From positions 53,252 to 117,251 of the forward strand of contig JAHJNJ010000026.1 in the NCBI GenBank assembly GCA_018820925.1: a stretch of 64,000 bases of DNA, in the 5' to 3' direction. The DNA comes from Gammaproteobacteria bacterium. Lineage in GTDB: Bacteria > Pseudomonadota > Gammaproteobacteria > Burkholderiales > Gallionellaceae. The notes under the pieces are model-generated. The model did no database searches. It was not told where the DNA came from and worked only from the letters and a program-made list of their open reading frames with translations. The position numbers were made by a program, and so were the translations under genes. Below, one piece after another: positions 51,969 to 63,443 of the stretch. Position 1 is the first letter of the stretch; the number at the start of each line of letters is the position of its first letter.

Positions 51969-54542
51969 TTAATCCGCCGCGAGAATACGCAACGGGGGGC
52001 GCAACACCAATTGGCGGGTCGCCAGCCATCCCGCCAGCATGACTACTGCCATGCCGCCGCCGCAACCGATGAACCAGATGGAAATATCTGACCGGTAAGG
52101 GATATCCAGTACAAAACGCGCCAGTACCCAGCCCAACAATACCGCACCAGCGGCAGCGAACAACCCGCTCAGCCCGCCCAGCACGGCGAATTCGGACAGG
52201 TGCAGGCTGCGCAGATAGCGACTGTCCGCCCCCAAAGTACGCAGGATGGCCGCCTCGTGGCTGCGCTCGTCCTGTGTGGCCAGCAACGCGGCGTACAGCA
52301 CGGCCAGCCCGGTCAGCAGCGTGAACAGGAACACCGCGCTCACGGTCTGCGCGATCTGGTCCATGATGCCGCGCACCTGCGCGATCACCGCGCCGGTGTC
52401 GATCAGCAGGATGTTGGGAAAGGCACGCGACAGCTCGTCCCCGGCGCGCACCTTGTCCTGCGGCAGATAGAAGCTGCTCAGATAGCTGGCCGGGAAATCC
52501 TGTAGCAGTTCCGGCGTGGCGATAACGAAGAAGTTCACCCGCATCGAATCCCACTGCACCTTGCGCAGACTGCTGACTTTGGCCGTGAAGCTGCTGCCCG
52601 CCACGTCGTAGGTCAGCGTGTCGCCGAGATGGATACCCAGCGTCTTGGCGATGCCCTCCTCGACCGAAAGCTCGCCTGCTCCATTCTGACCGCCTCTGCA
52701 CAGGGAAGCAGATGTTTCCAATACTCGTGAGGCGGTCTGGCAGCCGCTCCCGCAATCGGCTGGCTTCGCCAGTAACGTGTCGCAACTGCCCCACCACTTT
52801 CCGCTCACCAACTCATTCCATACCGGCATCTGCTCCATGTAAGAGAGATTGAACTCGCGCTCCACCAGCCCGCGCGCGCGCGGATCGGGATAGCTGTCGC
52901 CGCTGATGGCTCGTTCATTGATGGCGACCAGCCTGCCGCGCACCATGGGCTGCAATTCGGGCGCAGGCAAGGACTGGCGCAGAAAGAAATCCCGCACCGG
53001 CTGAACCTGATCGGACTGGATGTTCACCACGAAGCGATTGGGCGTATCCGGCGGCAGCTTGCCCTGCCAGGCTTCCAGCAGATCGGCGCGCACCAGCGTC
53101 AGCACCAGCAAAGCCATTCCGCCCAGACTCAGCGCCACCACCTGCACCGCCGCGCTGCGCCCGTGGCGCGCGAGGTTGTTGAAGGCATGCCGCCACTGCG
53201 ACTGGAAGTAAAACGAATTGCGTGCCAGCCCGTGCAGCAGCAACCAGGCCAGCCAGCCGAACACCAGCAGGCCGGCCAGCAAACCGCCCAGAACCGCGAG
53301 GCCCAGCTTGAGCGAACCGGCATGCCACAGGAACAGCAGCGCCAGCACGGCGACGGCCAGTCCGTAGATCAACCAGCCGCTGACCTCGGGCGAACCCATC
53401 TCGCGGCGCAGCACGCGCAGCGGCGACACCCTGCGCAATTGCAGCAAAGGCAGGAAGGCGAAGCCAAGCAACAAGGCAAAGCCGCTGGCCGCCGCCTTGA
53501 GCAACGGCAACACACTCGGCTGAGGCAAGCTCGCATTCCGCATGGCAGCGATGCTCTCGACCAGAACCGCCTGCGTGGCATAACCCAGCAAACCGCCCAG
53601 CAGAACTGCCAGCACACCCAGCAGAATGAATTGATACAGGAACAGCCACAGCACCTGCCCCTGCTGCGCGCCGAGACAACGCATCACCGCACAGCCATCC
53701 AGGTGGCGCAACACGAAACGCCTTGCTGCCAGTGCCATCGCCGCGCCCGCCAGGATCGCCGCTGTCAATGCGGCAAGCCCAAGAAAATGTTCGGCGCGTT
53801 CAAGCGCTGTGCGTATCTCGGGACGCGCATCGCGCACGTCTTCCATCTTTTCGTTGCCGGATAGTCCGGGCTCCAGTTCTGTGCGCAACAGCTTCACCTG
53901 GACGGCATCGCCAGCGATCATGAGGCGATACGAGAGGCGGCTGCCTTGCTGCAACAGACCGGTGGACACCAGATCGGCATCGTTCATCTGCACGCGCGGC
54001 GCAAAGCTGGAGAAACCGATGGACTGGTCGATATCCTTCACCACGATCGCCGCCACGACGAAACGCCGCGCCCCTATCCCAACCTCGTCCCCCGCCTGCA
54101 CATCGAGGCGGCGCAGCAGTCGCTCGTCCGCCCATACCGTGCCGCGAGCGGGAATGGCCTGCGCAACATGCACACTGCCGTCGTCGATCTCGATCTTGCC
54201 GCGCAGGGGATAGCCAGCTTCCACCGCCTGTATCTCGCTCAGCGACACCTGTTCTCCTTTGCTCACCATGCTGGGGAAGGTACGGCTCTGCACCACCTGC
54301 AAGCCGCGCGCTTCCGCGGCTTTGCGATAGGCAGGGGAAAATGGTCTGGTGGAAGTGATGCGCAGGTCGGCACCGATCAGGCTCTGCGCCTGTTGCTGCA
54401 AGGCCTGTCGTACACGGTCGGCGAACAGACCGACGGTGGCCAGGCTGCCCACCGCCAGCACCAGCGCCAGCAACAGCACGCGCCATTCCCCGGCGCGCCA
54501 GTCGCGGCGCAGAAGATTGAGGGATAGACGAAGGATATTCAT
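51969..54542 (-). CDS. ybbP: FtsX-like ABC permease YbbP, with in-frame insert
   Basis: This 857-aa permease starts at ATG 54542 and has an N-terminal helix, a large periplasmic MacB-PCD-like domain and two FtsX cores (near residues 270-480 and 720-850). Size and neighbourhood (ybbA and tesA) match YbbP, a putative partner of the YbbA ATPase. At about residues 583-617 a cysteine-rich stretch (SCDTLLAKPADCGSGC...SLCRGG) interrupts the expected join between VSGKWW and NGAGELSVEEG. The DNA there is palindromic, so it looks like an inserted element. It is separated from ybbA by ugd. Confidence 0.85.
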   Translation of the reverse strand: MNILRLSLNLLRRDWRAGEWRVLLLALVLAVGSLATVGLFADRVRQALQQQAQSLIGADLRITSTRPFSPAYRKAAEARGLQVVQSRTFPSMVSKGEQVSLSEIQAVEAGYPLRGKIEIDDGSVHVAQAIPARGTVWADERLLRRLDVQAGDEVGIGARRFVVAAIVVKDIDQSIGFSSFAPRVQMNDADLVSTGLLQQGSRLSYRLMIAGDAVQVKLLRTELEPGLSGNEKMEDVRDARPEIRTALERAEHFLGLAALTAAILAGAAMALAARRFVLRHLDGCAVMRCLGAQQGQVLWLFLYQFILLGVLAVLLGGLLGYATQAVLVESIAAMRNASLPQPSVLPLLKAAASGFALLLGFAFLPLLQLRRVSPLRVLRREMGSPEVSGWLIYGLAVAVLALLFLWHAGSLKLGLAVLGGLLAGLLVFGWLAWLLLHGLARNSFYFQSQWRHAFNNLARHGRSAAVQVVALSLGGMALLVLTLVRADLLEAWQGKLPPDTPNRFVVNIQSDQVQPVRDFFLRQSLPAPELQPMVRGRLVAINERAISGDSYPDPRARGLVEREFNLSYMEQMPVWNELVSGKWWGSCDTLLAKPADCGSGCQTASRVLETSASLCRGGQNGAGELSVEEGIAKTLGIHLGDTLTYDVAGSSFTAKVSSLRKVQWDSMRVNFFVIATPELLQDFPASYLSSFYLPQDKVRAGDELSRAFPNILLIDTGAVIAQVRGIMDQIAQTVSAVFLFTLLTGLAVLYAALLATQDERSHEAAILRTLGADSRYLRSLHLSEFAVLGGLSGLFAAAGAVLLGWVLARFVLDIPYRSDISIWFIGCGGGMAVVMLAGWLATRQLVLRPPLRILAAD
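52686..52795. repeat. Palindromic element inserted in ybbP
   Basis: GACCGCCTC (52688-52696) is inverted at 52729-52737, and CTGGC-TTC-GCCAG lies at 52760-52772. Together they form two adjacent hairpins within about 110 bp, in a part of the protein that reads as foreign. The insert keeps the frame open. Its boundaries are approximate. Confidence 0.5.
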
Positions 54543-54582
54543 GGCGCCACTCTCATATCCGCCGAAGGTGGCATGCAGCCAT

Positions 54583-55749
54583 TCAGTCTTTACCAAACAA
54601 ATCGCGGCTATACACCTTGTCCGCCACATCGCGGATATCGTCGGTGATGCGGTTGGCGACGATGACATCGGACAGCTTCTTGAATTGGGCCAAGTCATTC
54701 ACCACTTTGGAATGAAAGAATTCGGTTTCTTTCAGCGCGGGCTCGTACACGATTACCTCGATGCCCTTGGCCTTGATGCGCTTCATGATGCCCTGGATGC
54801 TGCTTGATCTGAAGTTGTCCGAGCCGCTCTTCATCACCAGCCGGTGGATGCCGACCACTTTAGGGTTGCGCTTGACGATGCTGGCCGCCACGAAGTCCTT
54901 GCGCGTGGTGTTGGATTCGACGATGGCATGGATAAGGTTCTGCGGTACGTCCTGGTAGTTCGCCAGCAGTTGCTTGGTGTCCTTGGGCAGGCAATAGCCG
55001 CCGTAGCCGAACGAGGGATTGTTGTAGTGGTCGCCGATGCGCGGATCGAGGCTGACGCCCTGGATGATCTGTTTGGTATCCAGACCGTGAGTAGCGGCAT
55101 AAGTATCCAGCTCGTTGAAGTAGGCGACGCGCATGGCCAGGTAGGTATTGGCGAAAAGCTTGATTGCTTCAGCTTCGGTGGAGTCGGTGAACAGGACCTG
55201 GATATCCTGCTTGATCGCGCCCTGCTGGAGCAGGTTGGCAAAGGTCTCGGCGCGTTTGGAACGCTCGCCGACCACGATGCGCGACGGGTACAGGTTGTCG
55301 TATAGCGCCTTGCCCTCGCGCAGGAATTCGGGCGAAAAAATGAGGTTTTCGCAATTCATCTGCTGCCGGAGCTTGTTGGTGTAGCCGACCGGGATGGTCG
55401 ACTTGATGATCATCACCGCCTGCGGGTTGATGCTCTGCACATCCCTGATCACCGCCTCGATGGACTTGGTGTTGAAGTAGTTGGTCTCTGGATCGTAATC
55501 GGTGGGCGTGGCGATGATGACGTATTCCGCGCCGGTGTAGGCTTCGCGCTTGTCCAGCGTGGCCTTGAAGTTCAGCTTCTTGTGCGCCAGGTAGTCCTCG
55601 ATCTCCACGTCTTCGATGGGTGACTGCTTGCGGTTGAGCATCTCCACCTTTTCGGGGACGATGTCGATGGCCACGACCTCGTTGTGCTGAGCCAGCAGCA
55701 TGGCGTTGGAGAGGCCGACGTAGCCGGTTCCGGCGATTGCGATTTTCAT
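54583..55749 (-). CDS. ugd: UDP-glucose 6-dehydrogenase
   Basis: This 388-aa enzyme oxidises UDP-glucose to UDP-glucuronate for capsule or exopolysaccharide. The NAD motif [14 protein letters not shown] lies at residues 5-18, and the catalytic cysteine is in [15 protein letters not shown] near residue 258. It is the short Ugd form of about 390 residues (like E. coli Ugd). It lies between ybbA and ybbP, which are normally adjacent, so it appears to have been inserted there. Confidence 0.96.
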   Translation of the reverse strand: MKIAIAGTGYVGLSNAMLLAQHNEVVAIDIVPEKVEMLNRKQSPIEDVEIEDYLAHKKLNFKATLDKREAYTGAEYVIIATPTDYDPETNYFNTKSIEAVIRDVQSINPQAVMIIKSTIPVGYTNKLRQQMNCENLIFSPEFLREGKALYDNLYPSRIVVGERSKRAETFANLLQQGAIKQDIQVLFTDSTEAEAIKLFANTYLAMRVAYFNELDTYAATHGLDTKQIIQGVSLDPRIGDHYNNPSFGYGGYCLPKDTKQLLANYQDVPQNLIHAIVESNTTRKDFVAASIVKRNPKVVGIHRLVMKSGSDNFRSSSIQGIMKRIKAKGIEVIVYEPALKETEFFHSKVVNDLAQFKKLSDVIVANRITDDIRDVADKVYSRDLFGKD

Positions 55750-55944
55750 GATATTTTCATTTTCAAATAAAGAGGCAGACAGCCAGGCTGAACTGCAACA
55801 CGGACAACAATACAGACAAATTTTCCTGCACCAATATTACATTTTTGCAAGCCGGCGCATTATGCCGCATCCCTTAACTGCGCCGCAAACGCGCGCATTT
55901 AATCATCAACCGGAACAGCAAGGTATCGGACTAAAGGGTACTCC

Positions 55945-56610
55945 TCACTCCACCTTTCCCGCCGCCAGTCGCAATTGCTTGCCGCAACGCCGCGCCAGTG
56001 CTTCATCGTGGGTGACCAGAATCAACGTCGTACCCTGTGCCCGGTTCAGTTCCAGCATCAGCTCTATAACCTGACTTCCGGTAGCGGCATCCAGGTTGCC
56101 GGTGGGTTCGTCGGCAAAGAGAATTTTGGGTTGGGTGACGAAGGCACGGGCGAGCGCCACACGCTGCTGTTCGCCACCGGACAGGTGTTTGGGCAGGTGG
56201 TGGGCTCGCGCACTCAAGCCTACTTGCTCAAGCGACGCCTCGGCACGCTGGCGCGCCTCTTTCACGCCGGCCAGTTCCAGCGGCAGCATCACGTTTTCCA
56301 GCGCATTCAGCGCGGGCAGCAGCTGGAAAGACTGGAACACGAAGCCCGCCAGTTCGCCGCGCAGCCGGGCACGTCCGTCTTCATCCAGCGCAAACAGGTC
56401 TGCACCATGCAGTAGCACACTGCCGCTGCTCGGCACGTCCAGACCGGCCAGCAGTCCAAGCAACGTGGATTTGCCGGAACCGGATGCCCCAACGATGGCG
56501 AGGCTTTCGCCTGCTTCAACCGCGAAAGTGACGTCGTGCAGGATGGTGAGCGGCTGATCGCCGCTTAATACTTGCTTGGTAAGCCCAACTGCTTGCACAA
56601 TCGACGCCAT
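55945..56610 (-). CDS. ybbA: YbbA/LolD-type ABC ATPase
   Basis: This 221-aa ATPase has Walker A GASGSGKST, Q-loop FVFQSFQLLP, signature LSGGEQQRVALARA and Walker B ILFADEPTGNLD, all intact. The start is ATG 56610; TTG 56625 is possible. Its start codon overlaps that of the divergent tesA by two bases. Its membrane partner is probably ybbP beyond ugd. Confidence 0.93.
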   Translation of the reverse strand: MASIVQAVGLTKQVLSGDQPLTILHDVTFAVEAGESLAIVGASGSGKSTLLGLLAGLDVPSSGSVLLHGADLFALDEDGRARLRGELAGFVFQSFQLLPALNALENVMLPLELAGVKEARQRAEASLEQVGLSARAHHLPKHLSGGEQQRVALARAFVTQPKILFADEPTGNLDAATGSQVIELMLELNRAQGTTLILVTHDEALARRCGKQLRLAAGKVE

Positions 56611-57216
56611 GAAGACCTTTCTCAAAATTATTTTGCTGTTCGCCGCCCTGGCGCTGCCCCAATCCTCTCAGGCCGCGAAGAACATTCTGGTGTTCGGCGA
56701 CAGTTTATCAGCCGGATACGGTATAGCACGAGACGATTCATGGGTGAATTTATTGCAGCAGGAGTTAAATAAAAGCCATCCCCAATTCAAAGTGGTGAAT
56801 GCCAGCATCAGCGGCGAGACAACTTCCGGTGGCCTGCGCCGCATCGGCAAAGCCCTGCAGCAACATACGCCTGCAATTGTCATTATCGAACTCGGCGCAA
56901 ACGACGGGCTGCGCGGCGGCCCCATCTCCGAGATGGAAAAGAATTTGAACAGGATCATTGCGCAGGCGCAGAAAGCGAATGCCAGGGTACTGCTATTGGG
57001 CATCCAACTGCCACCAAACTACGGACCGGTCTACACCAGACAATTCCGTGCGCTTTATCCAAAATTGGCAAAGAAACACAACGTCACCTTGCTGCCTTTC
57101 ATGCTCGAAGATATCCCGCCGGAGCAGTTCCAGGCCGACAACCTGCATCCCATCGCCGCCGCGCAGCCGCTGATCATGCGCAACGTCCTGCACTCATTGA
57201 TGCCTCTATTACGCTG

Positions 57217-57217
<1 letters not shown>
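56609..57217 (+). CDS. tesA: TesA-like periplasmic esterase/thioesterase
   Basis: This 202-aa SGNH hydrolase has a signal peptide ([16 protein letters not shown], cleaved near residue 24). Block I is [12 protein letters not shown] (catalytic Ser), block III is LGANDGLRG, and block V is [11 protein letters not shown] (Asp and His). It hydrolyses acyl-CoA, lysophospholipids or esters. The tesA/ybbA divergent arrangement is the same as in E. coli. Its stop overlaps the next start (TGATG). Confidence 0.94.
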
Positions 57218-59250
<2,033 letters not shown>

Positions 59251-59251
59251 C

Positions 59252-59311
59252 GGGAGCACCGGCGTCCCGCCGGCATGTTTTTAATGATGCCGACGGGACG
59301 TCGGCGCTCCC
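59252..59311. repeat. 60-bp imperfect palindrome, REP-like
   Basis: Two arms of about 25 bp (GGGAGCACCGGCGTCCCG... and its near complement ending GGCGCTCCC) flank a T/A-rich centre between the convergent yyaL and sppA genes. It probably serves as a bidirectional transcription barrier. Confidence 0.75.
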
Positions 59312-59321
59312 ACCCCATGAA

Positions 59322-60275
59322 CTAGCGTAGGGTCACCCCGCCAACTTGCGCCCCGAGGCCCGGGAACGCGCTTGCCACACCCGCGCCCAATTTCTTCGCC
59401 AAGCGATCCGCGAAACCTTCACGCGTGGTGAAGTCCACGATGTTATCCACCTTGATCACATCACGCGCCACGGCATCCACGCTGCCGATCTCATCCGCAA
59501 GCCCCATCCGGATAGCCGTGTCACCCGTCCAGAACAAGCCGCTGAATGTTTCGGGCGTTTCTTTCAGACGCTTGCCGCGGCCTTGTTTCACAACGTCGAT
59601 GAATTGCCGGTGAATATCTTCCAGCAAATTTGCAGTGAATTCTTTGTGCTTGGGATTAAGCGGGGAGAAGGGATCCATGAAACCCTTGTTCTTGCCCGCC
59701 GTCATCAGGCGTCGTTCCACGCCAAGTTTCTGCATGGTACCCGTGAATCCGAAACCATCCATCAACACGCCGATGGAACCGACAATGCTGGCCTTGTTCA
59801 CGTATATCTTGTCTGCCGCTGCCGCGATGAAATAACCGCCCGATGCGCACATGTCTTCGACCACGACATACAGCGGAATCCCGGGATGCAGTCCGCGCAA
59901 ACGGCGTATCTCGTCGTTCACCAGCCCGGCCTGCACCGGACTGCCGCCGGGACTGTTGCAGCGCAGCAGTACGCCCGCCGTATTCTTGTCCTCAAATGCA
60001 TCCTGCAGGCTGCCGATCAGATTGTCGGCATTCGTGTTGCTCTCGGCGGAGATGATCCCCGTCAGATCGATCAACGCCGTGTGTTTGCCGCTCAGCGAAC
60101 CGTCAACCTTGTCGCCCACCCAGCCCATGGCCAGGAACAACAGCAGAAACAGGTAGCCAAAAGTGAGCACCTTGAAAAAAATGCCCCAATGGCGTGCACG
60201 GCGCTGCTCCTGAATGGCGGACATGGCTAGCTTTTCCAGCACACCGCGTTCCCATTTGTTGTTTTCTTCAATCAT
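59322..60275 (-). CDS. sppA: Signal peptide peptidase SppA-like protease
   Basis: This 317-aa S49-family protease has one N-terminal membrane helix (FFKVLTFGYLFLLLFLAMGW, about residues 33-52) and a single protease domain. The catalytic Ser is in DMCASGGYFIAAAAD and the Lys about 50 residues later in the KLGVERRLMTAGKNKG region. The length fits the short (36K) form. AAGGAG precedes ATG 60275. It cuts leftover signal peptides in the membrane. Confidence 0.93.
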   Translation of the reverse strand: MIEENNKWERGVLEKLAMSAIQEQRRARHWGIFFKVLTFGYLFLLLFLAMGWVGDKVDGSLSGKHTALIDLTGIISAESNTNADNLIGSLQDAFEDKNTAGVLLRCNSPGGSPVQAGLVNDEIRRLRGLHPGIPLYVVVEDMCASGGYFIAAAADKIYVNKASIVGSIGVLMDGFGFTGTMQKLGVERRLMTAGKNKGFMDPFSPLNPKHKEFTANLLEDIHRQFIDVVKQGRGKRLKETPETFSGLFWTGDTAIRMGLADEIGSVDAVARDVIKVDNIVDFTTREGFADRLAKKLGAGVASAFPGLGAQVGGVTLR

Positions 60276-60295
60276 TTTGAAACTCCTTAGAATTG

Positions 60296-60348
60296 GGTGA
60301 AAAGTGAAACGTGAAACCGTCTCTTCGTTTCACCTTTCACTTTTCACC
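60296..60348. terminator. Long hairpin between sppA and gph
   Basis: The left arm (60296-60317) and right arm (60327-60348) match over 22 bases apart from one mismatch. No T-run follows, and both flanking genes are on the minus strand, so it may be an mRNA processing or stability element within an operon. Confidence 0.6.
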
Positions 60349-60351
60349 TAC

Positions 60352-61008
60352 CTATGCGTTAGCCTTTAACCACGCCCTCAGTTCGACAAAATCATCCAGC
60401 AGGGCGACCGGATTCAGTTCGCGCAACTGGTCTTCAGGATGCGCGCCGTGTGTCAAACCCACTGCATCCACCCCGGCGTTGATCGCCATCTGCAGATCGT
60501 GCGTGGTATCGCCGACCATCAGGGTGCGCTCCGGCGTCACATCCAGCTCATCCATGAGCTCCAGCAGCATCGCCGGATGCGGCTTGGAAAAAGTGCGGTC
60601 GGCCGTGCGCGTGGCATGAAAATACCCGCCCATCTGCGTCGTTTCCAGCGCACGATCCAGGCCGATACGGTTCTTGCCGGTCGCCACCGCAAGCTGGTAA
60701 CCCGCATCGCGCAATTCGACGATGGTCTCGCGTGCCTGCTCGAATAACGGGATGGAGTCGTGTTGTGCCAGGAAATGATGGCGGTACCGCGCCACCAGCG
60801 GTTCATACTTCTCTTCCGGCGCTTCCGGCACGGCATAGCGCAAGGCCTGCATCAGGCCGAGGCCGATCACGTGGCGCGCAGTCTCATCGTCCGGCACAGG
60901 CAATTGAAGGTCGCGGCAGGCCGCCTGGATTGAACCGGCGATGATCGCCGTGGAGTCTATCACCGTGCCGTCCCAGTCAAACACGATCAAATCGTAACGT
61001 TTTGTCAT
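60352..61008 (-). CDS. gph: HAD-family phosphatase, phosphoglycolate type
   Basis: This 218-aa HAD hydrolase has motif I FDWDGTVIDS, motif II VATGKN, the conserved Lys of SKPHPAM and motif IV GDTTHDLQMA. The cap is the helical Gph type. It may remove phosphoglycolate made by Rubisco oxygenation or a related sugar phosphate. Order rluC-(...)-gph-sppA is common in betaproteobacteria. Confidence 0.9.
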   Translation of the reverse strand: MTKRYDLIVFDWDGTVIDSTAIIAGSIQAACRDLQLPVPDDETARHVIGLGLMQALRYAVPEAPEEKYEPLVARYRHHFLAQHDSIPLFEQARETIVELRDAGYQLAVATGKNRIGLDRALETTQMGGYFHATRTADRTFSKPHPAMLLELMDELDVTPERTLMVGDTTHDLQMAINAGVDAVGLTHGAHPEDQLRELNPVALLDDFVELRAWLKANA

Positions 61009-61088
61009 TCATGCGGCCAAAAAATATCAGGCGCGGATTCTACCATTTCGCTTGCCCGCGCCCGCGACAATCCCTACCATGCCGCGCC

Positions 61089-62108
61089 ATGAACACCTTA
61101 TCCAGTTGGCTGATCTACTGCCGCCCCGGCTTCGAACGCGATTGCGTGGAAGAGACCCAGGCCAAACCCGTTGAAACAACCGAAAACAGCGGCTTCGTTG
61201 TTTTGCAGGGCAAGCCGCGCCTGGCTTACAAGCAATTGACCTTTGCGCGTCAATTGCTCAATTTGCATGCAGAAGTGAACGAATTACCGGAACGGGATCG
61301 CCTCACGCCGCTATTGGCAGCGATACCCGCATCAATCGAACGGTTTAGCGCCCTGTATCTGGAAGTGCCGGACACCAACGAGGGCAAGATGCTCTCCGGC
61401 TTTACCAAACGTTTTCAGCCCCTGCTGGAAGAGGAATTGCGCAAAGATTCGCGCCTGATTGACGACCCCAGCCTGCCGCGCCTGCATATCTTCTTTCCCG
61501 ACAACCATCGCGCCCTGATCGCCACCAGCGATCCGCACAACAGCGCCGCTGCGCTCAACGGTATCCAGCGCGTGAGCATGGTGAGCGATGCGCCCAGCCG
61601 TTCCTACCTCAAGCTCGCGGAAGCGTTCGAAGTGTTTCTCGACAAGAAGGAACAAGCGCTGTGGTTGAAACCGGGCATGACGGCAGTGGACTTGGGCGCC
61701 GCTCCCGGCGGCTGGACCTGGCAACTGGTGCAGCGCGGTTTGAAAGTCATCGCGGTGGACAACGGCCCGCTCAAGGGCGCGGCGGCCGGACATCCATCCA
61801 TCCGGCACCTGCGCGAGGACGGCTTCCGTTTCCGCCCGCAGCGTCCCGTGGATTGGCTGGTGTGCGACATGGTGGAACAACCGCAGCGTGTTGCGACATT
61901 GATGACCGAATGGTTCATCGGTGGTTTGACTCAGCGTGCCATCTTCAACCTCAAGCTGCCGATGAAAAGACGCGTCGCCGCCCTGCACGATGCGCTAAAC
62001 AAGATGCGCACCGCATTCAACAACAAGGGCATCCGCTACCAGCTGGAAGCCAGGCAGCTCTACCACGACCGGGAAGAAGTAACGGTATATCTGGCGCGCA
62101 AGCGCTAG
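61089..62108 (+). CDS. rlmM: 23S rRNA 2'-O-methyltransferase RlmM
   Basis: This 339-aa protein has an N-terminal THUMP-like region (SWLIYCRPGFERDCVEE) and a Rossmann methyltransferase domain with SAM motif VDLGAAPGGWTWQL (about residues 200-213). The K-D-K residues lie near WLVCDMV and FNLKLPMKR. It methylates C2498 of 23S rRNA in E. coli. The start is ATG 61089, where similarity begins. Confidence 0.93.
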   Translation: MNTLSSWLIYCRPGFERDCVEETQAKPVETTENSGFVVLQGKPRLAYKQLTFARQLLNLHAEVNELPERDRLTPLLAAIPASIERFSALYLEVPDTNEGKMLSGFTKRFQPLLEEELRKDSRLIDDPSLPRLHIFFPDNHRALIATSDPHNSAAALNGIQRVSMVSDAPSRSYLKLAEAFEVFLDKKEQALWLKPGMTAVDLGAAPGGWTWQLVQRGLKVIAVDNGPLKGAAAGHPSIRHLREDGFRFRPQRPVDWLVCDMVEQPQRVATLMTEWFIGGLTQRAIFNLKLPMKRRVAALHDALNKMRTAFNNKGIRYQLEARQLYHDREEVTVYLARKR

Positions 62109-62115
62109 CGGGGGA

Positions 62116-62439
62116 TCAAACGGTCTCGTCGATGTGCTCGACCAGGTCATCCCCGCGCTGGTTGCGGCGACGACGATCCAGACCCGAACGCAAATCCACC
62201 AGCACTGCCTGTTGGGCGACACGACGACAAACCTTGCGCCGGTCTTCAAAAGGGCCTTCGTGATGACGCTGCTGTTCGACAAGGCGCGCAGCTTCCTGCT
62301 GCGCCGGCTGTTTTTCGACAACGGGGACAGCCTGTTCCTGGAGTTGCACCGCCTTGACCGAATGGATGGCGGTCAAACCGCCTACCTGACGGGTATTCGG
62401 ACTCTTCGTCACCGGCGGAAGACTGGGCACAATGCGCAT
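62116..62439 (-). CDS. Hypothetical 107-aa protein
   Basis: This basic, soluble small protein has an unusually good ribosome-binding site (AAGGAGG six bases before ATG 62439). The first half is Gln/Val-rich. The second half has the arginine-rich FEDRRKVCRRVAQQ...SGLDRRRRNQRGDD and ends in EHIDETV. I do not recognise a named family. It lies 65 bp downstream of rluC on the same strand. Confidence 0.7.
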   Translation of the reverse strand: MRIVPSLPPVTKSPNTRQVGGLTAIHSVKAVQLQEQAVPVVEKQPAQQEAARLVEQQRHHEGPFEDRRKVCRRVAQQAVLVDLRSGLDRRRRNQRGDDLVEHIDETV

Positions 62440-62504
62440 TACAAACCTCCTTCACCACATCCAAGTGGCCTGTAACCCTGATATCGGCAAGGATTTCCCA
62501 GGGT

Positions 62505-63443
62505 TTAGTCAGTTGTCGCATCCAGTTTGTTCAGGAATTTCTGCAAATCGGGCGGTAACGGCGCGCTGATGCTCAGCGGCTCGCCCGTCAGCGGGTGTTT
62601 GAAAGAGATGGAATGGGCGTGCAGGAACATGCGCTTCAACCCCCGCTTCATCAATTCCTTGTTGCGCGCGAAGTCCCCGTATTTGTCGTCGCCCGCGATG
62701 GGGAAGCCCAGATGCGAGGTATGCACGCGGATCTGGTGGGTGCGTCCGGTCTTGAGCTGCGCCTCCAATAGTGAAAATTCCGGCCAGCTCTTTTGCAGAG
62801 TAAATATGGTGTGCGAGGCCTGTCCCTCCTCGCGCACCATCACCCGCTTCTCGCCTTGCGGTGTGTCGAATTTGTGCAACGGCAACTTTACATGCTGCTT
62901 GGCGTTCTTCCACTGCCCCAGCACCAGGACGAAATAACGCTTGTCGCTGTTACCCTCGCGCATGATTTCGTGCATCCCGGTCAGGGCGGAGCGTTTCTTC
63001 GCCACCAGCAATACCCCTGAGGTCTCGCGATCCAGCCGGTGCACCAGTTCCAGGAATTTGGCCTGCGGCCGCGCACTGCGCAATTGCTCGATGACCCCGA
63101 AACTCACCCCGCTGCCGCCGTGCACCGCCGTACCGGAAGGCTTGTTGATGGCCAGAATCGCATCGTCCTCATAAAGAACAGGGAATTCGGTGGCCGGGAC
63201 GTACTCGCTTTCGGGTTTTTCCGATATACGGATAGGGGGAATACGCAGCACATCACCCAATTGCAGGCGATAAGTCTGGTCCACGCGCTTCTTGTTGACC
63301 CGCACTTCGCCGCGCAGGATGCGGTAGACATGGCTTTTGGGCACGCCTTTCAGGTGGCGGAACAGGAAATTGTCGATGCGCTGACCCTCACTACCCTCGT
63401 CGATTTCCAGCCAACTGACAGATTCTTTGCTTAAACCGTTCAT
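62505..63443 (-). CDS. rluC: 23S rRNA pseudouridine synthase RluC
   Basis: This 312-aa protein has an N-terminal S4 domain (QRIDNFLFRHLKGVPKSHVYRILRGEVRVNKKRV) and a RsuA/RluC/D catalytic domain with the HRLDRETSGVLL motif carrying the catalytic Asp. The start is ATG 63443. It is divergent from rne, the usual arrangement. Confidence 0.95.
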   Translation of the reverse strand: MNGLSKESVSWLEIDEGSEGQRIDNFLFRHLKGVPKSHVYRILRGEVRVNKKRVDQTYRLQLGDVLRIPPIRISEKPESEYVPATEFPVLYEDDAILAINKPSGTAVHGGSGVSFGVIEQLRSARPQAKFLELVHRLDRETSGVLLVAKKRSALTGMHEIMREGNSDKRYFVLVLGQWKNAKQHVKLPLHKFDTPQGEKRVMVREEGQASHTIFTLQKSWPEFSLLEAQLKTGRTHQIRVHTSHLGFPIAGDDKYGDFARNKELMKRGLKRMFLHAHSISFKHPLTGEPLSISAPLPPDLQKFLNKLDATTD

